Assembly: GCA_012934845.2 (NCBI GenBank)
Contig: WNNJ02002794.1
Coordinates: 1 to 64,000, forward strand
From: Pomphorhynchus laevis
Taxonomy: Eukaryota > Acanthocephala > Palaeacanthocephala > Echinorhynchida > Pomphorhynchidae
Direction: 5' to 3'
DNA length: 64,000 bases
Positions 10,799 through 20,453 of this stretch are shown here, piece by piece. Made by a program: the position numbers and the translations under genes. The notes beneath the pieces were generated by a model. The model ran no database searches. It was not told where the DNA came from and was given only the letters and a program-made list of their open reading frames with translations. Position 1 is the first letter of the stretch. Every line of letters starts with the position of its first letter.

Positions 10799-13108
10799 TT
10801 ATTAAAAAAAGGATTTATTTTAACGTGGCAAATGCGTGCCAGCGCACGCTTACATGACCACAACAAAACAAGACTGTGAATCAGGTGTCGAGAAGGTGTG
10901 AACGGAGGAGGTGTTTGAATGTGATAAAGGAGGGAGCGCGGCGGACGTCGAGAGGGAGTTGATTCCAGGCGAGTGAGGCGGCGACGAGGAAGGATCGGAG
11001 ACCGTAGTTGTTGGAGTAATTAGGAACGTGGAGTAAGAGGGTATGACAGGAACGAAGCGATAGCGAGGTGGGGCGAGTATCGTCTAAGAAAGGAAGGTTG
11101 ATGAACGATGGGGAGCCGACAGCGATGAGATGAAAGGTAACGAGAAAAAAGCGGAGTTTGATGCGGATGTGGACGGTGGGCCAGGAGAATTTGGCAAAAT
11201 ATGTGGATGTGTGGTCGAAGCGACGGAGACGAAAGAGCACTCGAACGGCGGTGTTGATTATTCGTTGTAGGGGTAGGATGATGGATTTTGGAGAATTGGC
11301 GAAAAGGCTAAGGCAGTAATCGATTTTAGGGAAAAGAAGCGATGAAAGAAGAGACATACAAGAACGGAAGTCGATAAGGGGGCGGATACGGCGGATGTCA
11401 CGGAGAATTAAGTTAGATGAGCGGACCTTGTCACGGACGAAGGGTTTAAGGGAAAGGTGATCATCGAAATGGAAGCCTAAGAAAGTGAGATTGTGGACTA
11501 TGGGGATGATCGATGAGGCAAAATATACAGTGGGAGGAGATATGTTTGGTTTACGGGGAAGGATCCACATTATTTTGGACATTTCGGGTTTAAAGCGAGA
11601 TGGAGATTGGAGAGACGTTCGTAGATAGAAGAAAGACAGTTAACGGCAGAAATACCGATATCGTGAATGCGATGTGCGGGTGCATGAGCATAGATTAGAA
11701 TGTCATCGGCGTATTGCATGATCTCAAAGGAGTAAGGTTTGATAAACGGAGATAGATCGCCAAGCAGAAGAGAGAAAAGCAGGGGACCTAGGACTGAACC
11801 TTGTGGGACCCCGCAAAAAATAGGGATGGGATGGGAGGATGATGAATTAGAACAGACGCGAAAGGAACCGTCGGATCGATATGAGGCGAACCATGCTACG
11901 GAGGAAGAAAAGCTGTAATCATAACGAAGGCGAGAAAGGAGGACGGAGTGGTCGACAATGTCGAATGCGGAGGAGAGGTCGAGGGAGATGAGAACACTAT
12001 ATAGAGCCTTGTCTCGAGAAATGAGTAAGTCGTTGTACACTTTTATGCATGCGATTTCTGTCGAGTGATTAGAGCGGAAAGCGGATTGGAAAGGAGGGTA
12101 CAGATTGGATGAGGAGAGATAAGCGTTGATTTGTATTAAGATGAGGCGTTCTAAGAGCTTTGAAAGAGTAGGGAGTAGTGAAATGGGGCGATAGCTAGAA
12201 GGAAGGGAGGGGTCGATCGATTGTTTCTTAAGGATGGGACGAACGATTGCGGATTTCCAGTGTGAAGGGAAGATACGACTGCTGATGGACGAGTTAAACA
12301 AGGTTGTGAGAAATGGGGATATCGATGAGCATATAGATTTTAATATGTGGGTAGGCAGGGGATCGGCAGGTGAGGTTTTGTTGGGCAAGGACATGAGGAC
12401 AGATGATACTTCTGTAGGTGATACAGGGAGAAGATGAAAGAGTTCTGGAAGGATGAGAGTAGACTGGGCAGAGTGGGATAGGATGGAGACCGGGGTGTGA
12501 GAGAGCAGCGTGGATACTTTAGTCTGGAGAAATGACGAATAATCATTAGCATTGATGTTGCACGGCGTAGAGGAACGAGCCAGGATTGAGTTAAAAGTAT
12601 GCCAGAGAGTCTTAGAGTTGAATGAAGTGATGATTTTATGCTGCCAGAAGGAGTTGCATTTGGTACGTAGTAGGTGGAGATGAGACCGGCGAAGAGCAAG
12701 ATAGGAATCACGGAAAGACGGAGTGATCGAGCGGAAATCGCGTCTGAGAGAGCGGTGATAGACTCGAAAAGCATGGCGGAGTCGACGCTTTGAGAGTAGG
12801 CATTGGATGTCAAACCATGGGGCACGGTGCAAGCGACGGTGTGGGTGAGACTTGAAGGGCAAGAGAATATCGAGAGTGGATGTGAGTTCAGAGTCGAAAA
12901 GAAAGGCGAGATCGTGAGGAGATGAATATGTTATTGTGGGTAATGATAGAGACGATTTGAGTAAGTCAGAGCGGAGAAGGGAGAGGTCAAGATTTCTCCA
13001 ATGGCGACGTAGGATTGTAGGTGTGTGAGGAGGGGTATGGTTGCGAGCGAGATCAAGAATGATAAGAAAGTGATCGGATAGACCAGGATCAAAATGGTCT
13101 ATCCGATC
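10799..13108 (-). mobile_element. LINE A copy B, 5'-truncated with 5' foldback
   Basis: A 2.3-kb minus-strand copy of LINE A, from the end of the endonuclease (GLSDHF) through the reverse transcriptase to the 3' tail. It has the intact catalytic box YADDILIYA near 11,705 and ends AAATAAATCCTTTTTTTAA. Two frames, 13,168-11,570 and 11,582-10,881, cover it with one shift near 11,575, so it is nearly intact over its length. The 5' end carries a 14-bp inverted repeat (13,072-13,085 against 13,095-13,108), a fold-back formed during integration. Confidence 0.88.
11570..13105 (-). pseudogene. LINE A copy B reverse transcriptase
   Basis: A long open frame with SSYRPISLLP, LDLSSAFDIVDH, GVPQGSVLGP and MQYADDILIYA in order, all in one frame. 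The first codons (before about 13,105) are R2-like flank rather than LINE. The C-terminal part (connector and end of ORF2, to LLRSHLLDT) is in the adjacent frame 11,582-10,881. Copy B keeps the canonical YADD and, unlike LINE A at 1-5 kb, has no stop in the RT core. It could not mobilise itself because it lacks the endonuclease and 5' end. Confidence 0.85.
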
Positions 13109-14352
13109 TTTGTAGTTCCTCCGGTGCGACACTATAGTGCATGGCATATTTTGAAAACGGAACCACATACACAGCGAGATGGAGGCTCAACCAATTCCAA
13201 TCCATAGCGGGCAGAAATTGCATCGTGGAATTCTTGAGTGTTCAGTCTTTTGCATGTATTTGTTGCATTGAATGCATTGAGCCACAAGGACGCGACACTT
13301 TCAGATGCGAATGTGATCAAATGCGACTAAAATCTATCTAATGAAGCAGCAGCTGACTGTAATTTGTCGTCATATACTGGTTTTTTCTCAACTGATATCT
13401 GCCCAGCAACGTGGCTCTGCAAATTTATCAGTTCTGTGCCAGTGTATCCACTCTCAAATGGTTCCCGCATCCGTTTGAATCGGGAGTATTCGGCTTCCGC
13501 ATTTTCTATTGGGTTCAGAAATCCTAACCATCCACGTCTGGTTTGTAGGAAGCAGACTGCTGTTAAGCCATCGTCCAATGTTCTTTGACCGGTCAACTTG
13601 GGTAATAAGTTGCTAGTGATGGCAAGGTACAAGTGTTCGAACCATGCTGGAAAAGTGCGACATGTAAGCATTATATAGTTCCATTTGCGTTGCACTGCGT
13701 TTACATACACAGTGAAAACCAAATGGCCATCAACTTTAGCATGCGCAGACAAGTGTTTAACCTTAGTAACTCACTTAACTAATTTTGATTTGATTTCTTT
13801 TTCTACATATCAAATCAGCTAACAGTCTACGTATTTAATAAAATTATAAACTAAACAAAACATAATAATGCTAAATCAAAATTTAATAATTAAATGATAA
13901 AATTAATAATTGTTTTTAGATTTTCTATAATTTAAATCAAGTTAAAATAAAAAATTGAAATTTAAAATAAACGTCATTTTTATGAATTTGATTTTATTTT
14001 AAAATTTTTTATATTAAATAACAAACTATGTATCAGAATAAGGATTAGAGGGCATCAGGAGCAACTGCTATGCTATCAGGTTTCGGTCCCTAACTCCTCT
14101 ACACAACATAGCAGCGGGGCCAAATACATGCTAATGATGTATTTCATCATTAGCTAATAAATAAAATGAATTGACTAATAAATAACATAGGTTGTGTCAG
14201 AATAATAATTAGAGGTCATCAGGAGGAACTGACGACCTTATCATTTCCTCATCAGGAGGAACTGATAAGTAAGTTATCTCTTCCACAAGGTGAACCCATG
14301 CACCAATAAATAATTTTATTTATTTATTAATAATAATTTATTTTATTTTAAT

Positions 14353-14425
14353 TTGGTTGCATTTGGCACGCAAATGCGTGCCAAATGCACGCTTCCATGA
14401 CCACTTACAAAAAAAGAACAGCAAA
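14353..14425 (-). repeat. Diverged LINE A-type 3' tail
   Basis: On the minus strand, TGGTCATGGAAGCGTGC followed by a 13-bp stem GCATTTGGCACGC/GCGTGCCAAATGC and TTAAAATAAA. This matches the tail of LINE A (TGGTCATG, GCGTGC hairpin, TTAAAATAAA) with an enlarged hairpin. Confidence 0.6.
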
Positions 14426-14560
14426 AGTCATAGACTTATTAAACTCTTAACAAAACTTATTAAAATACATACAATTTTGGTACGCTTTACACAAATCTAG
14501 ATTTGGTAGATATTTAAGAACAAAACCAATATTAATGATAAAGAAGGTGTATATCTAGAT

Positions 14561-14902
14561 ATGAACATTAAATTAACATTAACTAAAACTAATATTAATT
14601 TATATCGTAAAGATGACATATTTAAATTTACAAGAAACATATTTTTGCATGAGCATTCATGCATACCATATAATATAAAATATAATACATTAAATAATGA
14701 AATTTTAAGAATTGCAACAATATGTAATGATATTGGCTTTCTTCAAAATCATTTAAATAATTTAATAGATACATATTTTAAACTAGGTTACTATAAAAAT
14801 AACATCAAACAGAAAATAGTAAAATATATAAATCAACACAATAATATAAAGAATAAATTTAAACTCTTAAGTGGCAAATTTTTATGGATGGATAATAAAT
14901 AA
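14561..14902 (+). pseudogene. PLE-like RT C-terminal fragment, no endonuclease
   Basis: An extremely AT-rich frame of 113 codons. Upstream in frame it is preceded by VYLD, and it reads YLDMNIKL, NLYRKDDIF, HSCIPYNIKYN, EILRIATICND and KLGYYKNNI. This order (F/YLD-x-N-I, Y-R-K, S-x-x-P-x-x-x-K, R-x-x-x-I-C, GY) resembles the region after the catalytic core in Penelope-like reverse transcriptases. It ends GKFLWMDNK and a stop without any GIY-YIG domain. The same ending, FLWMDE, recurs at about 56,395 in front of a copy of the same 3' repeat, so this is the natural end of the element's protein. A different retroelement class is possible. Confidence 0.45.
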
Positions 14903-15263
14903 TATACTTTGTATTAGAATAAGATACTAGATAGTTTTATCAGAGGAAATACATAATTAGCATGTATTTGGCCTCTCTGCTATGTTGGGTAGAGGAGTTA
15001 GAGGCCGAAACCTGATAGCATAGCAGTTCCTCCTGATGTCCTCTAATTCTTATTCTGATACAACGTCTGTTATTTATTAGTCAATTCATAAAATGACGTT
15101 TATTTTAAATTTCAATTTTTTATTTTAACTTGATTTAAATTATAGAAAATCTAAAAACAATTATTAATTTTATTTAATTATTAAATTTTGATTTAGCATT
15201 ATTATGTTTTCTTTAGTTTATAATTATATTAAATACGTAGACTCTGTTAGCTGATTTGATTGT

Positions 15264-15555
15264 TGAAATGGAATTGGATTTGGCGTTTGAAGCACGGCAT
15301 TGATGTTGATTGGGGGATATGAATAGGCAGATGATTCCACGAGAGAGGAGCAGCCACAACGAAGGAGCGGAAGCCAAAAGATGTAGAGTAGTTTGGAAAT
15401 GTAAATTAAGGGAATTACGAGAACGCAGGGCACAGTACACAGTACGAGAATTGTCGAGAAGAGGAAGGTTGAGAAATGAAGGGGTATGAGAAGTTATAAG
15501 GCGAAAAGCAATGATAGGAAGACGAATTTGAAAGCGGAACTCAGCTAGTAACTAC
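15264..15555 (-). pseudogene. LINE 3' coding end, distant relative of LINE A
   Basis: On the minus strand, PSFLNLPLLDNSRT then, after a frame change, YGFRSFVVAAPLSWNHLPI. This parallels the C-terminus of LINE A (PSFINLPFLDDTRP ... YGLRSFLVAASLAWNQLPL) with about half the residues changed, so it is a related but separate LINE lineage. Its downstream end meets the AT-rich PLE-like repeat. Confidence 0.6.
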
Positions 15556-15879
15556 ATGCCTTTAAGTTTAACTAGCCATATAAGAAAAACTATGGAGCGT
15601 ATAGTTCACGAAAGGATAATGAGTCACTCGGTTGAGTCCGAACAGATTTGCTCTCAACAGCATGGTTTCAGGAAAGGCAGATCATGTCTGACGAATTTCT
15701 TGTGTTCTCGTGAGGCGTGGGTCGCAAAATTATCTCGAGGTAGCTCTATTGATGCCCTGTTTCTTGATTTTAGTAGATCATTTAATCGCGTGCCTCATTC
15801 TCAGTTATACAAGCAATTTTCGATCATGGCATTCCCCGGATGCTTGTAGCGCGGGTTGTTGATTTTCTATAATCTGGGA
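15556..15879 (+). pseudogene. LINE C-type reverse transcriptase fragment, left of hAT
   Basis: YMPLSLTSHIRKTMERIVHERI, QHGFRKGRSCLTNFL and IDALFLDFSRSFNRVPHSQL are motifs 1-3 of a Jockey/CR1-like reverse transcriptase. The frame leads into VVDFL and is cut by the hAT element at 15,880. It resumes at 18,679 after the duplicated target ATCTRGGA. Confidence 0.75.
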
Positions 15880-18670
15880 CAGGGGTCTCCAAACTAAGGC
15901 CCGCGGGCCACATCTGGCCCACTGACAGATTTTTTCTGGCCCGCGGAGAGCTAGCATACTTGAAAACTTCTTTTATAGCAAATTTTTTCTAGCAAATTAA
16001 CTTAAGTTCACTGAAGTATTCAAATTTTATGTTGAATAATTATAAAGATAACATCTATACTGATATGTTCCTGGGCTAACTACTAATAACATTGTTGTAG
16101 GCTTATTGTTTTTGTTTTTGTAATAAGTTGAATAAAGAAACACAGAATTGTAATGAGTAAAGACATGTATAATACGCAGAATATTTAACTTCAGTATATA
16201 AGAACTAACAAATTATTGAAATGAATCCAACTAAATTTCATACATTTTAAATTAAAACACAACTTATTACATGCATAATGACATATCAAATACTGATGAG
16301 ATTTATGTAACTGAGATTTTCCACTGATAATAGTTTTAAGTTGTGGACTAATTTTACTTGTACCAATTATTAAAATGGATTTAAGATTCTCGTCGGTTAA
16401 TTTAGATCTGTAAGCATTTTTTATGTACTTCATTTTGGAGAAGGTCTTCTCACACAAATAAGTAGTGCCAAAAACAGAAAACAGCCCACGAGCAAATTTA
16501 TGCAACTTAGAAAATTGTGGCAGTGGAAGACTCTTATAAAATTCCAACAATGATGAGTTTTGATACTTGTTCTTAATTATATCACTGCACTGTAGATCAA
16601 TCATTTCAATTTGAACTTCTGAGGTTAGGGTTTCAATGTCAGCATCAAAAGGATTCCGGAGAATCTTAATTTGATTCGCAATGAAATCAAAGTCCGATAA
16701 ACGCGTATCAAAATTTGTTTTCAAAGAACTCAAAGTTTCGATTGCAAAATTTATAGGAAACTCAGTCTCAGTGGTGTAGCTGAACATTTCACATGTTTTA
16801 AAATGTAAAAAACATTTGCTTCTTAGTTGTGATTGAAACAGTATCAATTTCTTCCGGAATGATTTGATATTACTGTATAAATCAGGAAGATTCTGGTCTT
16901 CTTGCAATCTCAAATTCAGTTCGTTCACATGTTTTGTCAAATCAACATAGAATGCTAACTTCCACAGCCATGCGTTGTTTCAAATTCAGTAAGAGAGCGA
17001 TGCTTTTCATTCAAAAAATTTCGATCACTGCTCGAAGTTTAAAAAAGCGCTGAAGGACTTTCTTACAACTAAGCCAACGTACGGCAGTATGATAAGGCAA
17101 GTCATTTTCTCCAATCTCTTGAATAAATTGTCGAAATTGTCGATGATTCAGCCCTAAAGTCTTGATAAAATTAACGGTTGATATGACTGGTTTCAGAACT
17201 TCAGACATATTTAAATATTTTCCACACAAAGACTGTTGATGAATGATACAATGTAAGACTAATGGTTTTGAACCATCGTCATTTTCTACAGCCTTTGACA
17301 CAAGAGCGACTACTCTATCTTTCCCACTCATGTTTTTGCCTCCATCAGTTGTAATACATTTCAAGTTTTTCCATCCAAGGTTCTTTTAATTAATGGCAAT
17401 TTCAACTCCTTTAAAAATATCTTCACCAGTAGTTGTCCCATGAATACTATACATATCAAGAAGTTCTTCATGCATTTCATAGCTTTTATCTACTCCTCGA
17501 ATATAAATCAACACCTGAGCAGTGTCTGTCACATCCGTTGACTCATCCAAGGCCAAAGAAAACCACTCAACATGTCCATTTTTGTCGAACAGTTGAGAGG
17601 ATATATTTTCAGCGATGTTTTCTACCCTGCATGCCACAGTGTTTGCCGACAAGCTGACATTTTTTAATGAATTTACCTTTGCAGGCCACATTTCTTCGGC
17701 TACTGCATTTATGCATTCTTTAACCATTTCTCCATCGGTGAATGGTTTTCCACGTTTTGCTACTTCAAAAGCCACACGAAGGCTGGCACGAGTTGCTGCC
17801 CCTTGTTCAGTTTTGAGTTTTGTAAATGAAGATTGCTGCGATTTCAATCCGCGCTTCATTGCTTCGAATTTTTCTGTCCGCGAACTTCCTGTATATTTTG
17901 AGTAATTTCCAAATGTTTCGCTTCATAATGACGTTTAATGTTATATTCTTTAAAAACGGCTATGCTTTCATTGCAAATCAAACACAGCGCCTTGTTACTG
18001 GACTCCATTACGAAATACTGAATGCTCCACTGATCTTTGAATTTTCTGCATTCACTATCAATTTTTCGTTTCTTTTCCATACTACTAAATCACACACAAG
18101 AGCAACAATTAAATAAAAATACTGTTACAAAGATGGCTTAAAGTTTAAGACTTAAACTGAAACACGCACAACCACGTTTTAAGGAGGTACGCACTAGTTT
18201 ATTTCACAACGGTATCATAGGAACTGACTTGTGGTTGCGCCACTAGTCTTCTTATATATATTCCAATTACTGCCATCTAGAAGTGTGCGTGGAAGACAGT
18301 AGAACTTTCTCGAACAAAAGAGATTATTCTGTACGCGCTATTAGCGCCATCTGTTGGAGATAGAAGGTACTACCTATTTCCGCTTGCATCCACCAGATGT
18401 CGCGTCACGTTACTTCTCATGACTCGTAATCTACGGCTGATACATAAATTACAAATAATGGCAGAAAATTAATAATTTGCAGTAGATGCGTTTTGCGGAC
18501 TTTAGTCCGATTTGCAGTCTTTTTTAAACGTCGCGTACTTTTTCAGACTTTTTTCCATAAGTAGACTATTCCACTTTTTACCACAGGCAACAATGATAAT
18601 ATGGTTTGGCCCTCGGAACTTACTGGAGTAATAAGTATGGCCCTAAGGCTGGAAAGTTTGGAGACCCCTT
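15880..18670 (-). mobile_element. hAT DNA transposon (ZBED/GTF2IRD2-like transposase)
   Basis: Terminal inverted repeats CAGGGGTCTCCAAACT at 15,880 and AGTTTGGAGACCCCT ending at 18,670 (last base T where G is expected). An 8-bp target duplication lies outside: ATCTGGGA at 15,872-15,879 and ATCTAGGA at 18,671-18,678. The subterminal sequence GGCCCGCGGGCCACATCTGG is typical of hAT ends. The transposase is on the minus strand, 18,080-16,191. The insertion lies in LINE C sequence, so it is younger than that LINE. Confidence 0.92.
16191..18080 (-). pseudogene. hAT transposase, broken
   Basis: In order on the minus strand: a BED-type zinc finger near residues 30-60 (CLICNES ... IKRHYEAKH); SLALDEST near 17,560 (first catalytic Asp); CITTDGGKNMSG near 17,345 (second catalytic Asp); HCIIHQQSLCGK; YHTAVRWLSCKKVLQRF; and a C-terminal hATC dimerisation region LPQFSKLHKFARGLFSVFG, YLCEKTFSKMK and YRSKLTDENLKSIL. 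This is the layout of the ZBED5/GTF2IRD2/SCAND3-related hAT family, about 600 residues. It is split into four segments by a stop near 17,386 and frame changes near 17,860 and 16,950-17,010, so the copy is inactive but not very old. Confidence 0.9.
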
Positions 18671-18678
18671 ATCTAGGA

Positions 18679-18835
18679 GCTATATAGTACAGGCTGGTGA
18701 TTGTTTTTATTCTCTCTAAGTGTGCTCACCTTCGTTTCGGGTATAGTTCTGTACCTGCCCGATATACTATAGGATCTCAAATAATTAATTGTGTATCTCA
18801 TGTACGAGACCTTGGTGAGAGGTCTCGAGACCTTG
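18679..18835 (+). pseudogene. LINE C-type reverse transcriptase fragment, right of hAT
   Basis: SYIVQAGDCFYS continues directly from the left piece, then the sequence jumps to SKCAHLRFGYSS and CVSHVRDLG, the post-catalytic part of a Jockey/CR1-like RT. About 100 residues with the YADD box are missing, a deletion older than or independent of the hAT insertion. Confidence 0.6.
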
Positions 18836-18839
18836 GTTG

Positions 18840-19330
18840 AGTAAGAGAGTATAACGGGAACGCACCGATATGGCGGTGGGTCAAGTGTCGTCTAAGAAAG
18901 GAAGGTTGATGAACGATAGGGAGCCATCGACGATGAGACGAAAAGTTACGAGAAGGTGGAGTTTGATGCGGATGTGGATGGTGGGCCAGGAGAATTGGAC
19001 AAGATATGTGGATATGTGGTCGAAGCGACGGAGACGAAAAATCACTCGAACGGCGGAGTTGATTATGCGTTGCAGGGGTAGGATGATGGATTTTGGAGAA
19101 TTGGCGAAAAGGCTAAGGCAGTAATCGATTTTAGGGAAAAGAAGCGTTGAAAGAAGATACATACAAGAACGGAAGTCTATAAGGGAGCGGATACGGCGGA
19201 TTTCACGAAGAATTATGTTAGACGAGCGGACCTTGTCACGGACGAAGGGTTTAAGGGAAAGGTGATCATCGAAATGGAAGCTTAAGAAAGTGAGATTGTA
19301 GACTATGGGGATGATCGATAAGGAAAATTT
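18840..19330 (-). pseudogene. LINE A fragment (copy D), RT C-terminal region
   Basis: The minus strand reads LTFLSFHFDDHLSLKPFVRDKV, DFRSCMYLLSTLLFPKIDYCLS and RRFDHISTY, matching the connector region of LINE A with scattered differences. It ends at LPFLDDT, short of the LINE tail. It is more diverged from LINE A than copy B. Confidence 0.85.
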
Positions 19331-20140
19331 GAATGTGTTTAAAAATTTGAATTCACATTTTTCAATTGCTAAAATAGAACTTTGATTGTCCAGCAATAAT
19401 GAATGCAAAACAAAATTTTAGCGGTGTTTCTAACAGAGTTTATATTTGTTCTTTACAGCAAATTTAATATAACAAACTTAGATTAAAATTAAGAGTCAAC
19501 TGTTATAATCCGATGGTATTTTTTAGATTATAAACGTTTCTTTTACCTGATGTCTTCAATCCCCTTTCGTAGTCGTCGAAGCCTTAATACAAATCAATCT
19601 GTAATTTCGAATGACTCATGTGCACATGATAAAAATATGTAAGATAAATTTTGTAAATTTGAATCATTTTCAGTTTATTATTTCATAATAAAAATAATTG
19701 GTAAATTTAAAACATTAAATGTTACAAGAAATGTTTTTCACAAGATGACACAAATTTTTTGACTGGCATAGTTGGGGATTACCCTCACAGGAATGATGAA
19801 ATAAAATAGATTATTTATTTCGATATTTCGTCTAAACACTATAGCCCTTTTCATTATTTTTTCGAATAGATTGTAGTACAAGATTGAAAATTAAAGTAAC
19901 AGCACAGAATCAACACGAAGGAATGATGATTACCGAAAATAAACAAAAATCACTAAATTGCACAGATAATAAATTCATTTATTCAAAAGAGATTATTACC
20001 TTTATTTTCTGACATTCTCAAACCGGTTTTGCTGATTGCGGACAAAATTGCGACAACTCAATTTTAAACAAATCGATTGTATAAGAAATAAAATTGCTTT
20101 ATTTTTTCTGTACCATGGAAAATAGATTCTGTAGATTATA
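19331..20140. other. AT-rich stretch, one PLE-type tail
   Basis: No gene seen. At about 19,800-19,880 the minus strand carries TGAAAAGGGCTATAG ... GACGAAATATCG, the stem plus GAAATATC signature found in the PLE tails of this window. Confidence 0.5.
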
Positions 20141-20183
20141 AATACTAAACCCATAATTTTCTTCCACTTCAAATATATAGTCA
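20141..20183 (+). repeat. Left arm of a 43-bp inverted repeat (partner 25,250-25,292)
   Basis: The 43 bases beginning ATAAATACTAAACCCATAAT and ending TTCAAATATATAG recur in reverse complement at 25,250-25,292 with two mismatches. A further copy of the right arm lies at about 41,984-42,030. In the right-hand copy the sequence is the outer part of a PLE-type tail hairpin, so this is more likely a dispersed PLE tail than a transposon terminus. Confidence 0.75.
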
Positions 20184-20453
20184 GTTATATATTCAAATAT
20201 ATAAACAACACAATTTTAAATCGTCTTGATTATAATAAGTTCTTACATTTGAGATATAATATACATACAATTAATACATACAATCAGTAACTACTTACAA
20301 TCATTGGATATGAAACAATGTGTAAAGAAGGTCAAGTAACTTCTTACAATAAAAACACATACAACTACGAACCAACTTACACTACGAACCAACTACGAAT
20401 CAGCTACGAACCAACTACTTAATTAATAAATACAATACCGAACTTGGGATAAC

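Larger units (their letters stand above)
10150..13752 (-). mobile_element. R2-like RLE retrotransposon, family 1, copy c, split by LINE A copy B
   Basis: The thumb region at 13,752-13,327 reads VNAVQRKWNYIMLT and RRGWLGFLNP. The zinc knuckle region follows at 13,320-13,130 (FHDAISARYGLELV, RCVCGSVFKICHALYC). The frame then breaks at the LINE insertion: the codons for GGTTK lie at about 13,120, and IRHD with MRNLIANKLEKVC resume at about 10,800. The endonuclease core (10,705-10,420) and a C-terminal segment follow to about 10,200. Its N-terminus and palm are absent. The clean resumption of the motif across the gap shows that LINE A copy B inserted into it. Confidence 0.75.
13810..15260 (+). 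mobile_element. PLE-like element end with inverted terminal arms
   Basis: Arms at about 13,810-14,144 (reversed) and 14,945-15,260 (forward) are inverted copies of the same AT-rich 3' region. They share the bounding motif TACGTAGACTCAGTTAGCTG (with small differences) and an inner stem CTGCTATG/CATAGCAG. Between them are a partial third copy (14,169-14,240, reversed), a LINE tail (14,353-14,425) and a coding fragment at 14,561-14,902 that leads directly into the forward arm. Head-to-head partial copies are a known habit of Penelope-like elements. Solo copies of the same 3' region recur at least six times in the window. Confidence 0.55.

Noticed and set aside
11234-12437. Open frames antisense or out of frame to LINE A copy B
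   Set aside because: The coding frame with RT motifs is on the minus strand; these are shadows.
14940-15075. Hammerhead ribozyme in the PLE-like 3' repeat (GAAA before CTGATGA with TTAGAGG/CCTCTAA pairing)
   Set aside because: Two extra bases separate the stem from GAAA and no hairpin can form stem I, so the resemblance is too weak to call.
17433-18116. + strand open frames across the hAT
   Set aside because: Antisense of the transposase, which has the catalytic motifs and hATC domain on the minus strand.
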